64,000 nt of DNA from Costus lasius (lineage: Eukaryota > Streptophyta > Magnoliopsida > Zingiberales > Costaceae), in the NCBI GenBank assembly GCA_027563935.2, contig CM050449.1, positions 90,930,371-90,994,370 of the forward strand, read 5' to 3'. The translations under genes and the position numbers were made by a program. The stretch's first letter is position 1. The number at the start of each line of letters is the position of its first letter. The notes beneath the pieces are model-generated. The model ran no database searches. It saw only the letters and a list, made by a program, of their open reading frames with translations, and had not been told where the DNA came from. This document shows, one piece after another, positions 21,329 through 32,952 of the stretch.

Positions 21329-22240
21329 TAACCACCCTCTTTGGGTAGGTAAATTAATTAAAATGATTGAGATAAAATACCTCATTATCATAAATATTAA
21401 ACATGTCATATTAATTATAAATGAGCCACCTTAGTAGCCAAATATTTATAATAATTATGACATAATATCTAATGACATGACTATATGGAATTTAATTGGT
21501 TAGATTTTATCTCAAATTATATAAATTAACTACCCCATTTGGATAGGTAAATTAATTAATATGATTGATATAAAAACCCAACATTATCATTAATATGGAG
21601 CATATTGGATAAAAGTTTTAAGCGCTCCTGCTTAATTTTGTTATTTAGAATTTTTTTTTATTATTTTTTTTAGAAATGATGTATACCTTGTAAGCTATCC
21701 AATAGTATCAATATTGAGGTATTTTAGATCACGTATATGTAGGGAATACCCTAACCAATGTTAGATTTTTTTTTAAGGTGAATAGTATTTTTGTCTTATA
21801 TGTGATATTGGTTAGGGTATTTTTCACCTATACATGATCTAAAATACCTCAATATTGATACCATTGGATAGCTTACAAGGTATACATCATTTTTAAAAAT
21901 AAAAAAATAAAAAAAAACTTCTAAAAAATAAATTTAAGCGGGGCACTTAAAAGTTTTACTCGAGCATATTAATTATAAATGAGGAACCAAACATTTATAA
22001 TAATTATAATATAATAATTTTATGTAATTACATGCCAATATGTAAGATTTAAAGTCAGATTTAACTCAAATTATGTCAGCTAACTATACCTTTCGGCAGA
22101 TAAATTAATTAATATAATTGAGATAAAATTTATAATTTTATAAATATTAAAATATATTATAATTAATTATAAATGAGCTACTTTGGAAACCAAATATTTA
22201 TAATATAATATATTTATGTAATGACAATGACATATCTATG
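21329..22240. repeat. Three-unit ~200-bp AT-rich tandem repeat, copy A
   Basis: The block taccccatttggataggtaa then aattaattaatatgattgag recurs at about 21,329, 21,527 and 22,079, each followed by attaattataaatgagc and atttataataattat. A MITE at 21,607-21,961 enlarges the second unit. The same three units lie at 54,981-55,575 in copy C. Position is the untranslated leader of the copia family. Confidence 0.8.
21607..21961. mobile_element. Mutator-type MITE, copy 2, 9-bp target duplication
   Basis: GAGCATATT flanks it at 21,598-21,606 and 21,962-21,970, and copy C has the empty site at about 55,255. Ends GGATAAAAGTTTTAAGCGC and, complemented, GAGTAAAACTTTTAAGTGC are inverted repeats. The inner arms (agaaatgatgtataccttg and complement) match the MITE at 8,482-8,850. 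No coding capacity. Confidence 0.92.
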
Positions 22241-22738
22241 TATTAAAGTTAATTCCATACAAATATCATTCTCTTTTATGTCATATCAATTACAAATACA
22301 ATCTCTTATTATATTAACTAAACATATTATTTAACTAACCACCTACTGTGGTTAGTTAATTCCTCTAATTCAAATACAAAATAATTATAAGCATAAGTCA
22401 AAGCCGTCGCACATCACCGCGAGCAAGCTTGCTCACCCCTTATGTAAATATGGACTATGAGATTGTAATGATGGCAAAATCAATATTTCTTGGGAGGACT
22501 TTATGTTAAGATTTTTACAATGAAGGTTGCCGGGCTATTGTTTCCAATCTATACACAATGTTATTAACTAGTAGATACACAATCTATACAAAAATCCATA
22601 CACACATCAGTTATGCAAATCAGACTCTTATGAGTCTTTACAAATGTCAACCTTTTTATAAAATGAATACCATATTTGCTCATGTTAGCTAGCCCACTAT
22701 TTATGGAGGAGACTACTTCTAAAACTTGACATGCTTAT

Positions 22739-24533
22739 TGTGATGCTCCCGGGATTTAGCACAAATCCCAACGCACACCGAGATGGAGCGATGGCGGGAC
22801 CCCTCGTCATCAGCCGTGTTGGACGACTCGGGTGTGCGATCGTGTCACTGAGGCTGACACAAGTCCATAGGGCGAGGGTCGAGTCAAACCACGGAGTGTG
22901 GGTTCACACGTGGATGTGGGCTTCTGACTCGACCCATGGACCCCAGACCCCCTCGCACGAGCTTGCGAGCGTGCGCATCGAGGAGGGTCAACCGCGGGGC
23001 GATTCTGAGGTCAAATCGACCCCGAACCGGACCTGAACCACCTTCCAGGCTGAACCGAACCGGTTCAACCGGTTCAGACCGGGCTACAGTGCCCGCGTAC
23101 GCGGAAAGGGGAAAATTTCCCCTGTTCCTCGTCTTCGCTGGAAGCGGCGCTGTCCGCCGTTGATTCCGGCCAGCTGGAGGTGGCTCGCCGGATTTGGAAG
23201 GTGGCTGACGACGCGGGCTGGCGTGGCGGCGAGGCGGGCGGTGGATTGAAGGCTGGGACTCTACGTGGACGAGCCTAGGGCAGATTTTCCATCCGCCCCG
23301 GTGGAAGCGAGATCTCCGGCCAATCACCGCCGGAGATCGCGGCTGCGTGGCGACGAGGATGGAAATCCCATCCTCGTCGAGGGGAGGTTGCAATCGAGCA
23401 TTCGGATAGCTCGAGCAAGGTCTGGCGACGACGAACGATCGGCGAGATCTAGATCTGGGAACAGAGCATCTTGTTTGGCGTCGGCGACGAGGCTCCGGCC
23501 GTGGACTCGTCGGCGTTCCCTCTCAGATCGATTCACCGGTGCCCTGAGGTAACGAGGAGACCATCTCCTCCGGCGCCGGCAGCCAGACGTGGGAGTGCAA
23601 TCGGATTTTCCGATCGCCGGTTCCACCCAAGCCAAGCTTCCATTGGGTTCAAATTCACGTCGACGGCGACTCCTCCGGCGACAATACTCCGGCAGAGACT
23701 TCGCCTGACGTCGGCGACCAGATCCCGACCCTCCGGCGTGACTCCGGTGGCCGGACGGTGACGGACGGGAGAGGGGAATCTTTCCCCTGTTTCAGCCAAC
23801 GCTCGGCGTTGGTTCGGACGCGAGCGGGAGAGGGAGAAGGGAGGAGAGAGACGGTTTGTCGCGCGTGTTCGCGCGCGCGTCTCGCTTCGTCTCCGACCGG
23901 ACTTTCCGACGCAGCTTCTCGGAGGATCTCGGTGGGCTCGGCTCGTGGAGTGGTGGCACGCTACAAGGGTAAACCCTCCCCGGATCTATCGTGTGTAGTG
24001 GTAGTAGGACGGGTTTCTCGTGTGTAGTGGATAGAGGCTTTACCGCCGTCCGGACTTCGTGTGGCTTTTCGTCCGGACGGTTCTTTTGCGTTATCTGCGC
24101 CCGCATATGTGTAGTGCGGGTTGTGCTTATTTGTAGGTACTGCTTGCTTGCTTGCAAAGTCCAGGACGTGTGTGCCGGCACCCTTGAAGGTGTTCGCCAC
24201 CGTCCCCTTGTGATTGATTGAGGCCGCGCCGGTGCCTATCTCGGCTGTGTAGAGAAAGGAGCGCGGGCTGAGGAAAATTCTGTGAGTGCAAAGTGTTTTG
24301 GAGAGTCTCCATCACTTTGACACAGTTGAGAGATTTGTATTCGTGTCCGAGGGGCGGTATTCATACCGAACCCTTCGCGCACGTGGTGTGAGGGCTTGTA
24401 AGAGTGCTGGGCCAGCTTCCGCAACGCGATCCTAACCGGTCGCGGGCCACTCTAGTGTAGGGCTGAGATCTCCGCGAGGGGATCTGCCGGTTGTGGTTAA
24501 GTTTATTATAAAAAAATAAATTTGCCCATAACA
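22739..24533 (+). repeat. 5' LTR of the chromodomain gypsy
   Basis: TGTGATGCTCCCGGG to CCCATAACA. GC-rich, unlike the AT-rich host sequence around it. An AATAAA lies at about 24,514 near the end, a plausible polyadenylation signal. No clear TATA box. Short open frames inside it on both strands are not genes. Confidence 0.95.
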
Positions 24534-24536
24534 AAC

Positions 24537-24548
24537 CGGTATCAGAGG
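24537..24548 (+). other. Primer binding site of the chromodomain gypsy
   Basis: cggtatcagagg lies three bases after the LTR end. It keeps the GGTATCAGAG core of the initiator-Met primer site but has C and G at the edges instead of T and C. Confidence 0.7.
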
Positions 24549-24598
24549 TTAAGTTTGTGTAAGTCTATTGTCAGGGATATCGACGTCGGTGTACGCTG

Positions 24599-24641
24599 TT
24601 TGGAGGGTGCGTACGTCGGTGCCTAGCGCCGGGGCGTAGTC
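24599..24641 (+). other. Conserved leader stem-loop, gypsy 5' region
   Basis: TACG (24,612-24,615) pairs with CGTA (24,635-24,638), and CGGTGC (24,617-24,622) pairs with GCGCCG (24,626-24,631) around a CTA loop. A related hairpin with changed but still pairing bases lies at 17,827-17,853. It is located between primer site and gag, where packaging or dimerisation signals of retroelements are found. Function is inferred. Confidence 0.55.
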
Positions 24642-24775
24642 TCTCAGCCTCTTCACTGATCGCTCAGTTCCGACACAGACCGAGCACTACTTAGCTCTTT
24701 TCAGTGCACCCAGAGGTCAGACCATCAGATCTCATTCCACCAGCAGAACTTCAGAGTTTACTTCTCACAATCACA

Positions 24776-25555
24776 ATGGTTACAGCTGCAGAGCGCATCT
24801 CCCACTTGGAGACTGCGATAGGGAACTTCGATGGAGACGCTACGATCATGGAGCGTCTCGAGGCACTTCGGTCGGCGGTCGAGTCCGTTGGGACCCGCCT
24901 GGATTCTGAGTTGGCACGTCTCTCCAGTGCCCTTGGTGGACTTGCATTGGAGGTGGCTGGTTTGAAGGGGCAGGCTTTTGCCCGTGCTTCTACTTCAGCC
25001 ACAGGCGCTGGGAGTTCCCAGCCGCAGACCACTAGAGTGCGTGTTCCCGAGCCCTCTACTTTCAGTGGGGTACGCAGTGCAAAGGAACTTGAGAATTTCC
25101 TTTGGGATATGGAGCAGTATTTCAGGACTGATCAGGTGCCTGATTATGAGAGAGCGCAGCTGTGTTCGGCATATCTGACAGGTGACGCCAAGCTCTGGTG
25201 GCGTACCTTAGTGACCCCTCCGGGAGAAGAGGTGCCACGTGACATCTCATGGGATGAGTTGAAAGCTGAACTGAAGAACCAGTTCCTGCCGACACACACT
25301 TCAAAGACTGCTAGAGACTCTTTGCATAAGATCAGACACACGGGGACAATTCGTGAGTATGTTCGAGCTTACTCTGCCGCCATGCTCGAAATACCACGAA
25401 TGGAAGAAGAGGATCGCTTGTACTTCTTCTTAGAGAGGATGCAGACATGGGCACAGTTGGAAGTTAGGAGACATAGCCCATTAACTCTCAAAGAGGCTAT
25501 GGCCGTAGCTGATTCCTTAGTGGATTTGAGGGATAGGAAGCAATCTGCCCCTATC
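24776..25555 (+). pseudogene. gag: Gypsy gag, cut by the copia insertion
   Basis: The frame is open upstream to 24,704, but the first ATG is at 24,776 (MVTAAERISHLETAIG), which I take as the start. Residues 1-65 are heptad-like and probably coiled coil. The retrotransposon gag capsid domain follows at about residues 90-230, with ENFLWDMEQYFRTD, LCSAYLTGDAKLWWRTL and LKAELKNQFLP. After 260 codons the sequence is split at CTATC by the copia element. Coding continues in the same frame at 34,661 with the rest of gag. This is the structural protein that forms the virus-like particle. Confidence 0.9.
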
Positions 25556-27258
25556 TGAAAGTACCCCTTAACCAAAGGGGGGTCCCCTTCTAGGGGGAGC
25601 GAAAACCCTAGACATATGGCGCATAAAACTTTTGCAGCGGAATTAAGGGTTTGAAAGAATCTATTGCATGATATATGATCAACTTAAGTAAACTTGAATT
25701 CATACCATAGCCATATGCGTTGGATGAAAACTTGGAAGGAAAGGCGCAAGCGAGCCTTCTCCTAAGGTGACGCACACAATTGGTGTCGCCTACTTTCCTT
25801 GGTGCTCCTTGTGCTAGCAAGGTTCCAAGAAGCCTTTGTCGAATGGAAGGGAGAAGAGATCGCCTTGCTTGAGTGAGTTTTTCTCTCTTGTCGTCCTCTC
25901 TTCTCTAGCCGAGATGTTGTCTCGTCTAAGCCAAGCGTTGGCGACGAACAAAGAGAAGGGGGGCGTGAAGTGTGGCAATCGTGAGTCATGGCCACGATTA
26001 GTAGAAGTGCTATCCAAAAATAGCATCCACTTCTCAACGTGCGCTCTTGGGTTTACCCAATCGCAAATGCCACATCACTTGAACCATGCGCTCAACCAAT
26101 GAGCCAGTTCACATCGGTTTGGTCCAAGACCAATTAACCCAAGCAATATGGTCTAGATCTTACTTAAACCCTAAGGCTTCAGATCTAACCGTCAATCTCT
26201 TCGATGCTCTTGATCTGACCGATCTGGCATCTATTCTCCCGATCGAAGCTTACCGATCTCAAGCCCTAATCAATCAAACATGATCAGACCAGATCTCACT
26301 CACAATCAGAGATTAAATCCCTTTAAACTGAACCTGAACAATTCAGTCCACACGATCTGACTTAAGTAAGCCATATCATCAAATTGTGCGACCCTGAGGG
26401 TTTCCTTTAAATGTCGGTAACGATAATTCTCATTATCACGATCAGTGAGGGGTATCTAGCAACACATCACTGTCTCCCGATATAAAGGAAAGAGTCTTCC
26501 AAGACTACACCCAAACCACAGCACAAGTGTGAATCGTTTCACAAAGCATACATATTTCCTTTGCCACTGGATGTTCTTATTGGACAAGCCTGTCAAGCTC
26601 GTAACTCCAATATGATGAGCATGATCAGAACAGATGAACATAGTCACCTGGGTATGGCCATACACTTTTCTCAATCATCTCATCCAGGGGGCCCCTTTAG
26701 AACATCAGACTCCTTCAACAAGGAGACGGCAATCCTATGTCTATCACTAGTGCTCTAACCTGACTCAAGCTCACCATCCAAGATAGTCTATAATCATTAT
26801 GTTTCAAATGATATTGAACCATCTCAAAACAATGACAATCATCATTCAGAAAACACAAGTGATCTCAAGTCAGAGGAAATGTGCCACTTGTCTTAATCAA
26901 GGAACATTCACATTGTGACAAACAATTGAACATCCTAGTAGGGTCTGTCCAGTACATCCAATGTACCCATGAGTCTACATCTTATTCCATGCTCGAAGCA
27001 TCCTATAAGATTAGAACACATATTAGTCTTAACAATATCAAGGCTGTCTCATGTTCACCAAGATATATCGACTAAGGACATAATAGCATGTCAGCCTAGC
27101 TGAACAGCATTGAGACATTATTCAGAAGAACATATATTGCAGCAGACAATGTAAACAACTGAATAATAACCATGCCTTTATAAACATAACAGTTTATTAC
27201 ATGATACAGATACATTCCCACAGGCCTCAAACATTAGCCTTAAGGGCATACCCCAACA
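25556..27258 (-). repeat. 3' LTR of the young copia
   Basis: TGAAAGTACCCC to ACCCCAACA in plus-strand reading. Same as 32,953-34,655 wherever I compared. Short open frames inside occur in both LTRs and are not genes. Confidence 0.95.
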
Positions 27259-27270
27259 ATCTCCCACTTG
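27259..27270 (-). other. Polypurine tract of the young copia
   Basis: Plus strand atctcccacttg; the sense strand is CAAGTGGGAGAT, directly before the LTR. It primes plus-strand DNA synthesis in LTR retrotransposons. The closely related cccacttgg next to the LTR of copy A has the same place and role. Confidence 0.8.
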
Positions 27271-27278
27271 CACTTAAT

Positions 27279-29309
27279 CTAATGGTTGAGAAATCTCAAA
27301 CCCATATTATTACAGTGCTTCTCATGCTTCTGCTGCGCCAGAGGCTTGGTAAGCGGGTCTGCCAGATTGTCATCTGTATGAACCTTGCATACTTTGATCT
27401 CGCCACGATCTATGATCTCCCTGATCAAATGAAACCGTCTCTGTATGTGCTTGGACTTCTGGTGCGACCGTGGTTCCTTTGCTTGTGCGATTGCTCCAGT
27501 GTTATCACAAAAGATAACCAAAGGATCTGCACTCGAAGGAACAACACCAAGTTCTCTCACGAACTTACGAATCCACACTGCCTCCTTGGATGCTTCCGAG
27601 GCTGCAACATACTCGGCTTCTGTTGTGGAATCAGCAACAGTTGACTGTTTGAAACTTTTCCACACCACTGCACCTCCATTCAAGCTAAAAACATAGCCTG
27701 ATTGCGATCGGAAATCATCCTGGTCCGACTGGAACGAAGCATCAGTATATCCTTCAATACTGAGTTCTTCCTGACCACCATATATCAAGAACATATCTTT
27801 GGTTCTCCGCAGATATTTTAAGATGTTCTTGACTGCAATCCAGTGCGCCATACCTGGATTACTTTGGTAACGACTGGTCACGCTTAACCCGTAAGCGACG
27901 TCTGGGCGAGTACACAACATCGCATACATAATGGAACCAATAGCCGAAGCATAAGGCGTATTGTTCATTTCATCTTTCTCAGTCTGTGTTTGTGGACACT
28001 GACTCTTCGAAAGACTCAGACCATGTCTGACTGGAAGATATCCTCGTTTAGAATTCTCTAAATGAAATCTCTCCAGGACCTTATCGATGTAAGTACTCTG
28101 GCACAGCCCGAGAAGCCTCTTAGATCTATCCCTGTAGATCTTCACACCTAACACATAGGCTGCTTCTCCTAAATCTTTCATCTGGAAACATTTCCTCAGC
28201 CATGCCTTCACAGCATGCATTTCAGGAATGTCATTTCCAATGATCAAGATGTCATCGACGTAGAGGACTAGGAAAGTAATCACGCTCCCACTAAACCTCT
28301 TATATACACACGGGTCATCCTCGTTCTTGATGAAACCAAATTCAGTAACTGATTCATCAAAACGAATATTCCAGCTTCTAGATGCTTGCTTAAGTCCATA
28401 AATGGACTTCTTTAACTTGCATATCTTATGACGATCTGCTGGATTAGTGAAACCTTCTGGTTGTGTCATATACACATCCTCATCCAGATTTCCATTAAGG
28501 AAAGCTGTTTTCACATCCATCTGCCAGATCTCATAATCATAGTATGCAGCTATCGCGAAAAGAATCCGAATAGACTTAAACATGGCTACAGGTGAGAAAG
28601 TTTCATCATAATCTATCCCGTAGATTTGTTTGAAACCTTTCGCAACTAGCCTGCCTTTATAGGTAACCACGTTACCATCCATGTCAATCTTCTTCTTGAA
28701 GATCCATTTACAGCCTATAGGGATAACTCCCGAAGGCGGATTAACCAAATCCCAAACTTGGTTATCTGACATGGAGTCCATCTCGGCGCGCATAGCTTCA
28801 AGCCATCTCGCTGACTCCGGTCCACTGACCGCATCCGCATAAGTGAGGGGTTCATCATTATCAATGATGTAGACTCCGTCATAGCGCTCAGGCTGTCGAC
28901 GGATCCTACCCGATCTTCGCGGTTCCCGTGATATCTGAGCCTCAGGTTGTTCAATAACCTGTTCTACCGGCTCAGGCTCATCCAACTGTGCTTGGTCACT
29001 TTGTCCTTCTTCTGGATTCTCATCCAGCATTATTTCTCTCCCACTGGCCTCTTGCAGAAGAAACTCCTTCTCAAGAAATATGGCCGTCCGAGCAACAAAA
29101 ACCTTGTTCTCCTTGGGATCGTAGAAATAATAACCCTTAGTTTCCTTAGGGTAACCGACAAAGATACATTTGTCAGATCTGCTCTCTAGTTTCCCAGAGG
29201 CGAGCTTTTTGACATAAGCCTCGCAGCCCCAGATCCTGATAAATGTCAAGCTCGGCTGTTTCCCATACCATAACTCATATGGCGTCTTAGAAACTGCCTT
29301 GGATGGCAC
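27279..29309 (-). pseudogene. pol: Copia polyprotein, 3' part: integrase end, RT, RNase H
   Basis: About 675 codons in the same frame as the upstream part (29,310-31,160), from which it is separated by one TGA at 29,310-29,312. It is therefore not a separate gene; its first codon is GTG. Order: integrase end (SKTPYELWYGKQPS, CIFVGYPKETKGYYFYDP), acidic linker, RT (VWDLVNPPSGVIPIGCKWIF, VAKGFKQIYGIDYDETFSPV, LYVDDILIIGND with intact YVDD), then RNase H (DSTTEAEYVAASEA, FCDNTGAIAQAK, SKHIQRRFHLIREI). All catalytic blocks that I can place are present. The stop would leave RT untranslated unless read through. Confidence 0.92.
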
Positions 29310-31160
29310 TCAGTTTAGTACCTTTGCAGCTGTTTCCAGCGCAAAACCCCAAAAGGAGTATGGAAGAGTAGCCTGACTCATCATAGAACGAACCATATCA
29401 AGTAACGTTCTATTTCTCCTCTCGGACACACCATTCCATTGCGGTGTTCCTGGCGGAGTGAGCTGTGAGATAATCCCACACTGCTTTAGATAGTCAGTAA
29501 ATGCATGACTTAGGTATTCTCCACCTCGATCTGAGCGAAGTGCCTTGATATTTCGGCCTAGCTGATTCTGTACTTCATTCTTGAACTCTTTGAACTTATC
29601 AAAAGATTCACTCTTATGTCTCATCAGATAGACATACCCATACCTACTGAAATCATCAGTAAAGGTAATGAAGTACTGATAGCCACCTCTGGCATGTTTA
29701 CCAAATGGCCCACACACATCACTGTGTATAAGGTCAAGTAAACCTGAAGCCCTTTGACCTTTGTGAGGAAAAGGTGACTTCGTCATTTTACCCATCAAAC
29801 AAGCTTTGCATGTATCAATCTCCTTATAGGAGAATGATCCCAGCAGTCCATTATCATGCAACCGCTTAATGCGTTTCTCGTTAATATGGCCCAAACGACT
29901 ATGCCATAGCAAGGTGCTGTCATCAGCATACTTGGCTTTCTTATTATCAATATTTTGTATCGAACTTTCCATGTCCAACACGAATAACCCATTGCTAATT
30001 GAACCAGTTGCATAAACAATATTATCATATGACAAAACACACTTTGAAATATTGCATTCAAAGGAAAATCCCTTCCTGACAAGAGCAGGAATGGAGATAA
30101 TATTTTTAGTTATACTGGGAACAAAGTAACAACTGTTTAGTTCCAATACAAGTCCAGATGGTAAAGAAATGAAGTAGTCTCCTACAGCAACAGCAGCAAC
30201 CCGTGCCCCGTTTCCAACTCGTAGGTCCACCTCATGCTGTCCCACCTGCCTTCTTCTCTTGAGTTCCTGTACATTTGAACAAATGTGAACTCCACATGCA
30301 GTGTCCAACACCCATGATATAGAAGAAGATAACATGACCTCAGTCACAAATATACCTGAGCCAGAAGCAAAGCTTCCCCTCTTATCTCCTTGGAGCGCTT
30401 TACAGTCCTTTTTCCAGTGACCCAGCTGGCCACAGTGGAAACACCTGTATTCCTTAGACCGCTTTACCTTCTGCTTCAGAGCCTTGCTGTAATTCTTGAC
30501 CGGGGCCTTGCCCTTCTTCCCCTTCTTCTTGTTCCTTGAAGGAACCATCAAGACAGAGGTCGAAGGCTTACCCTTCAGAGTCTCCTCAGTGGTCAAGAGC
30601 ATATTCAGCAGCTCTGCCGGAGTACAATCGATTTTGTTCATATTAAAATTAATAATGAACGCGTCGAATGAAGGCGGGAGAGACTGCAGAATAATGTCCA
30701 CAGCAAGCTCCTGGTTAATGGTATGCCCCAGTTTCTCTAGAGCCTCCTTGTGCCCAATCATCTTGAGCACGTGAGCTCCCACTGGGCTCCCTTCAGCCAG
30801 TTTGCTCTGAAAGAAGAGCTTTGTCAAATTGTAGCGTTCTGTCCTTGCCTGTGCAGCATACAGCATCTTGAGGTTTGCTATAATCTGTATAGCTGACATA
30901 TCCTCATGCTGACGCTGCAGCGGTGGCGTCATAGACGCTAGCATCAGGCAAGCGACATCAATGCTATCATTGACGTGCTTTTCATAGGCTTCCCGAACCG
31001 CCCTTGCGGCGTTCGGAGCGGGCTGCGGCGGTATCGCCGTCTCGAGGACATACAGTTTCCTCTCTGCCTTAAGAACGATCTTAAGGTGTCCAAACCAGTC
31101 AGAGAAGTTCGGCCCAGCAAACTTCTCTCTTTCCAGTAGGGATCGCACATTGAAGTTCAT
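29310..31160 (-). pseudogene. gag-pol: Copia polyprotein, 5' part: gag, protease, integrase
   Basis: Begins at an ATG (31,158-31,160), reads 616 codons and ends at a TGA in the late integrase region after ETAAKVLN. Residues 1-200 are the gag region; CFHCGQLGHWKKDC (about 239-252) is the CX2CX4HX4C knuckle. The protease motif is WVLDTACGVHIC, where copia enzymes have D-T/S-G: the triad glycine is alanine. Pre-integrase HHCC (LWHSRLGHINEKR, CKACLMGK) is present, as is the DDE core (DVCGPF, SDRGGEYL, WNGVSERRNRTL). The TGA replaces what is normally an arginine position before a conserved PSK block, compatible with a CGA to TGA change. Confidence 0.92.
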
Positions 31161-32937
31161 GGTGTTCGTTGCTGCAGGTATCTACAACAATGCAAGAACA
31201 GCAAGGTCAGTATCAATGTATAAGAATCAATCAGGACTTAAGAAAGATTCTTTTTCTCACTATTTTATCAGGCGTGAAAAATCCAGCAAAACAGCCCGAA
31301 AGAGTAGAACTCTTTTAGTGAGATGGGATCCAGATTTCATACTTGGTCTCCGCGTCCCGCTCAGGCGAGATAAGATGCACAGAGAGTACAAGCACTAGTT
31401 TCTGGTAGGCAGTCCCTGCCGATCGCCAACCCGTGCGATTCCCCTTCATCTGGGCAGTCCAGCAGACTGTGCCAACTGAGTTGGTACAACACAATCTCTG
31501 ACCCCACAGATGGCTGCCTCCATGTGCTACCATATGCGCCACATATGTAGCCTACACGGTCAAGCTGACCCGACCTACTCCCTGGACCACCACGTGCTAT
31601 GCTGAGCAGCGAGAAGGGATAAATCCCTACTCTGTAACACGCAGGTGTAATCCCGCACCGTCTGAAGATAGATGGACGTGCCCACTGAGTGGGTACAACA
31701 CGGCTCCAACGATAATCAGAACAGTGAGGTTTCGCGTCAGAAGGCTTACGAGCTTGATATTTTAGCGTTGGATTTTAACGGTCTTTTATCTTCTTGCCTA
31801 TCATGCAATTTCTATGGTGATAGCAGAAGATAATTTAATCATGCAATTCTAATATTAAGCAATAAAAGAAAGCATGAATCTTATGTGGTAAAAGCCCATA
31901 GCCCTAGTGAGACCTTAACCTAACTTAAGTCTGCACTTGCTCTTCATGGGTCTTTAGCTGCTCATTTGGCCCAAACCAGGGCCCAAGCGCCTTCTGCAGC
32001 TGTGGTGCGCCCACCAGGAATTTGCGCCTGGTCCCAGAGTCGAACCCTGGACCTCCCACCTGGTCAAGCCACTGCTGCATGCGCCTCTGCCAAGTGTGCT
32101 CTGTGCTCTTGTCTAATTAAATTACAAATTTAACTATCTAGACAAGAGTGACACGCAGGTCACTTACATTTTATAAATTAAAACAATGTGATGCGCAGAT
32201 CACAATAATTAATTTACAATTTTTAATACAGGCACGCAGGCCCCAGCACAGCACACAATTAATATGGGCAGCCCACATAAGAAGAAATAAACAAGCATAT
32301 GCAACATTCAAACATGTGATCCAACCAAGAAAATTAAATTTCGAAAACCCATAGGTATCAATTTTAATTTCCTTATTCGCCCTTACTACCTTACAACCGT
32401 CCATTACTAGGGATCCACTCATCCAACCTAGTCAGATCCACTGCCCTTGCACGCACCAAGTCCTAACTGACTTGCGTCGACCATAAGGTCAACTATGCAT
32501 GCGCCAGGGCTGAACGACCACACTGAGGTCTGGCAAACGGGCGTGACCCCGGGCCTAACTCAGGTGCGTTCATTAGTTGTCTCAATCAGACATCGCTACA
32601 CACCTGTCTGCAGTCGACCTATAGCCACCATAGGCTTGCGCCAAGGTGCTATCTGATCGACCCATTCAGGTTGTCAGATGATCTGATCAGACATTCTGGA
32701 TCTAACCTAGGGGGTGACTTCAACCCTAGTAACCCGTCTAAGGGTTTAAAGTATGGGCTTAGATCTATTTGGAGCGCGCATGTAATAAGGATTTTAGATA
32801 AAACCTGAAAGCGCCAACAAGCAAAATAACATAGACAAGTTTCGGTATGAAACATGTATATTCGCATGTTGATAATTCTAGATCTAAAACATGGATCACA
32901 CAACATGAAGCAATCATAAAATGCATGCATCAACTTT
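31161..32937 (-). other. Long untranslated leader of the young copia
   Basis: About 1.8 kb between primer site and gag start, with no long open frame. It contains a C-rich block near 31,920-32,110. Long leaders of this size are usual in Angela/BARE-like elements. Two copies of a tggcgg/agtgggtacaacac-like phrase (31,461-31,490 and 31,682-31,700) suggest internal duplication. Confidence 0.6.
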
Positions 32938-32950
32938 GGCTCTGATACCA
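32938..32950 (-). other. Primer binding site of the young copia
   Basis: Plus strand ggctctgatacca; complement TGGTATCAGAGCC, complementary to the 3' end of plant initiator-Met tRNA, two bases from the LTR. Confidence 0.95.
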
Positions 32951-32952
32951 AT

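Noticed and set aside
22884..23800. Open frames of up to 169 codons, both strands, GC-rich
   Set aside because: They lie in the gypsy LTR, recur at 38,550-39,528, and follow from GC-rich, stop-poor sequence. No domain is visible.
25762..26100. Several overlapping open frames (70-91 codons)
   Set aside because: Repeated exactly at 33,159-33,499 because they are LTR sequence of the copia element; no coding signature.
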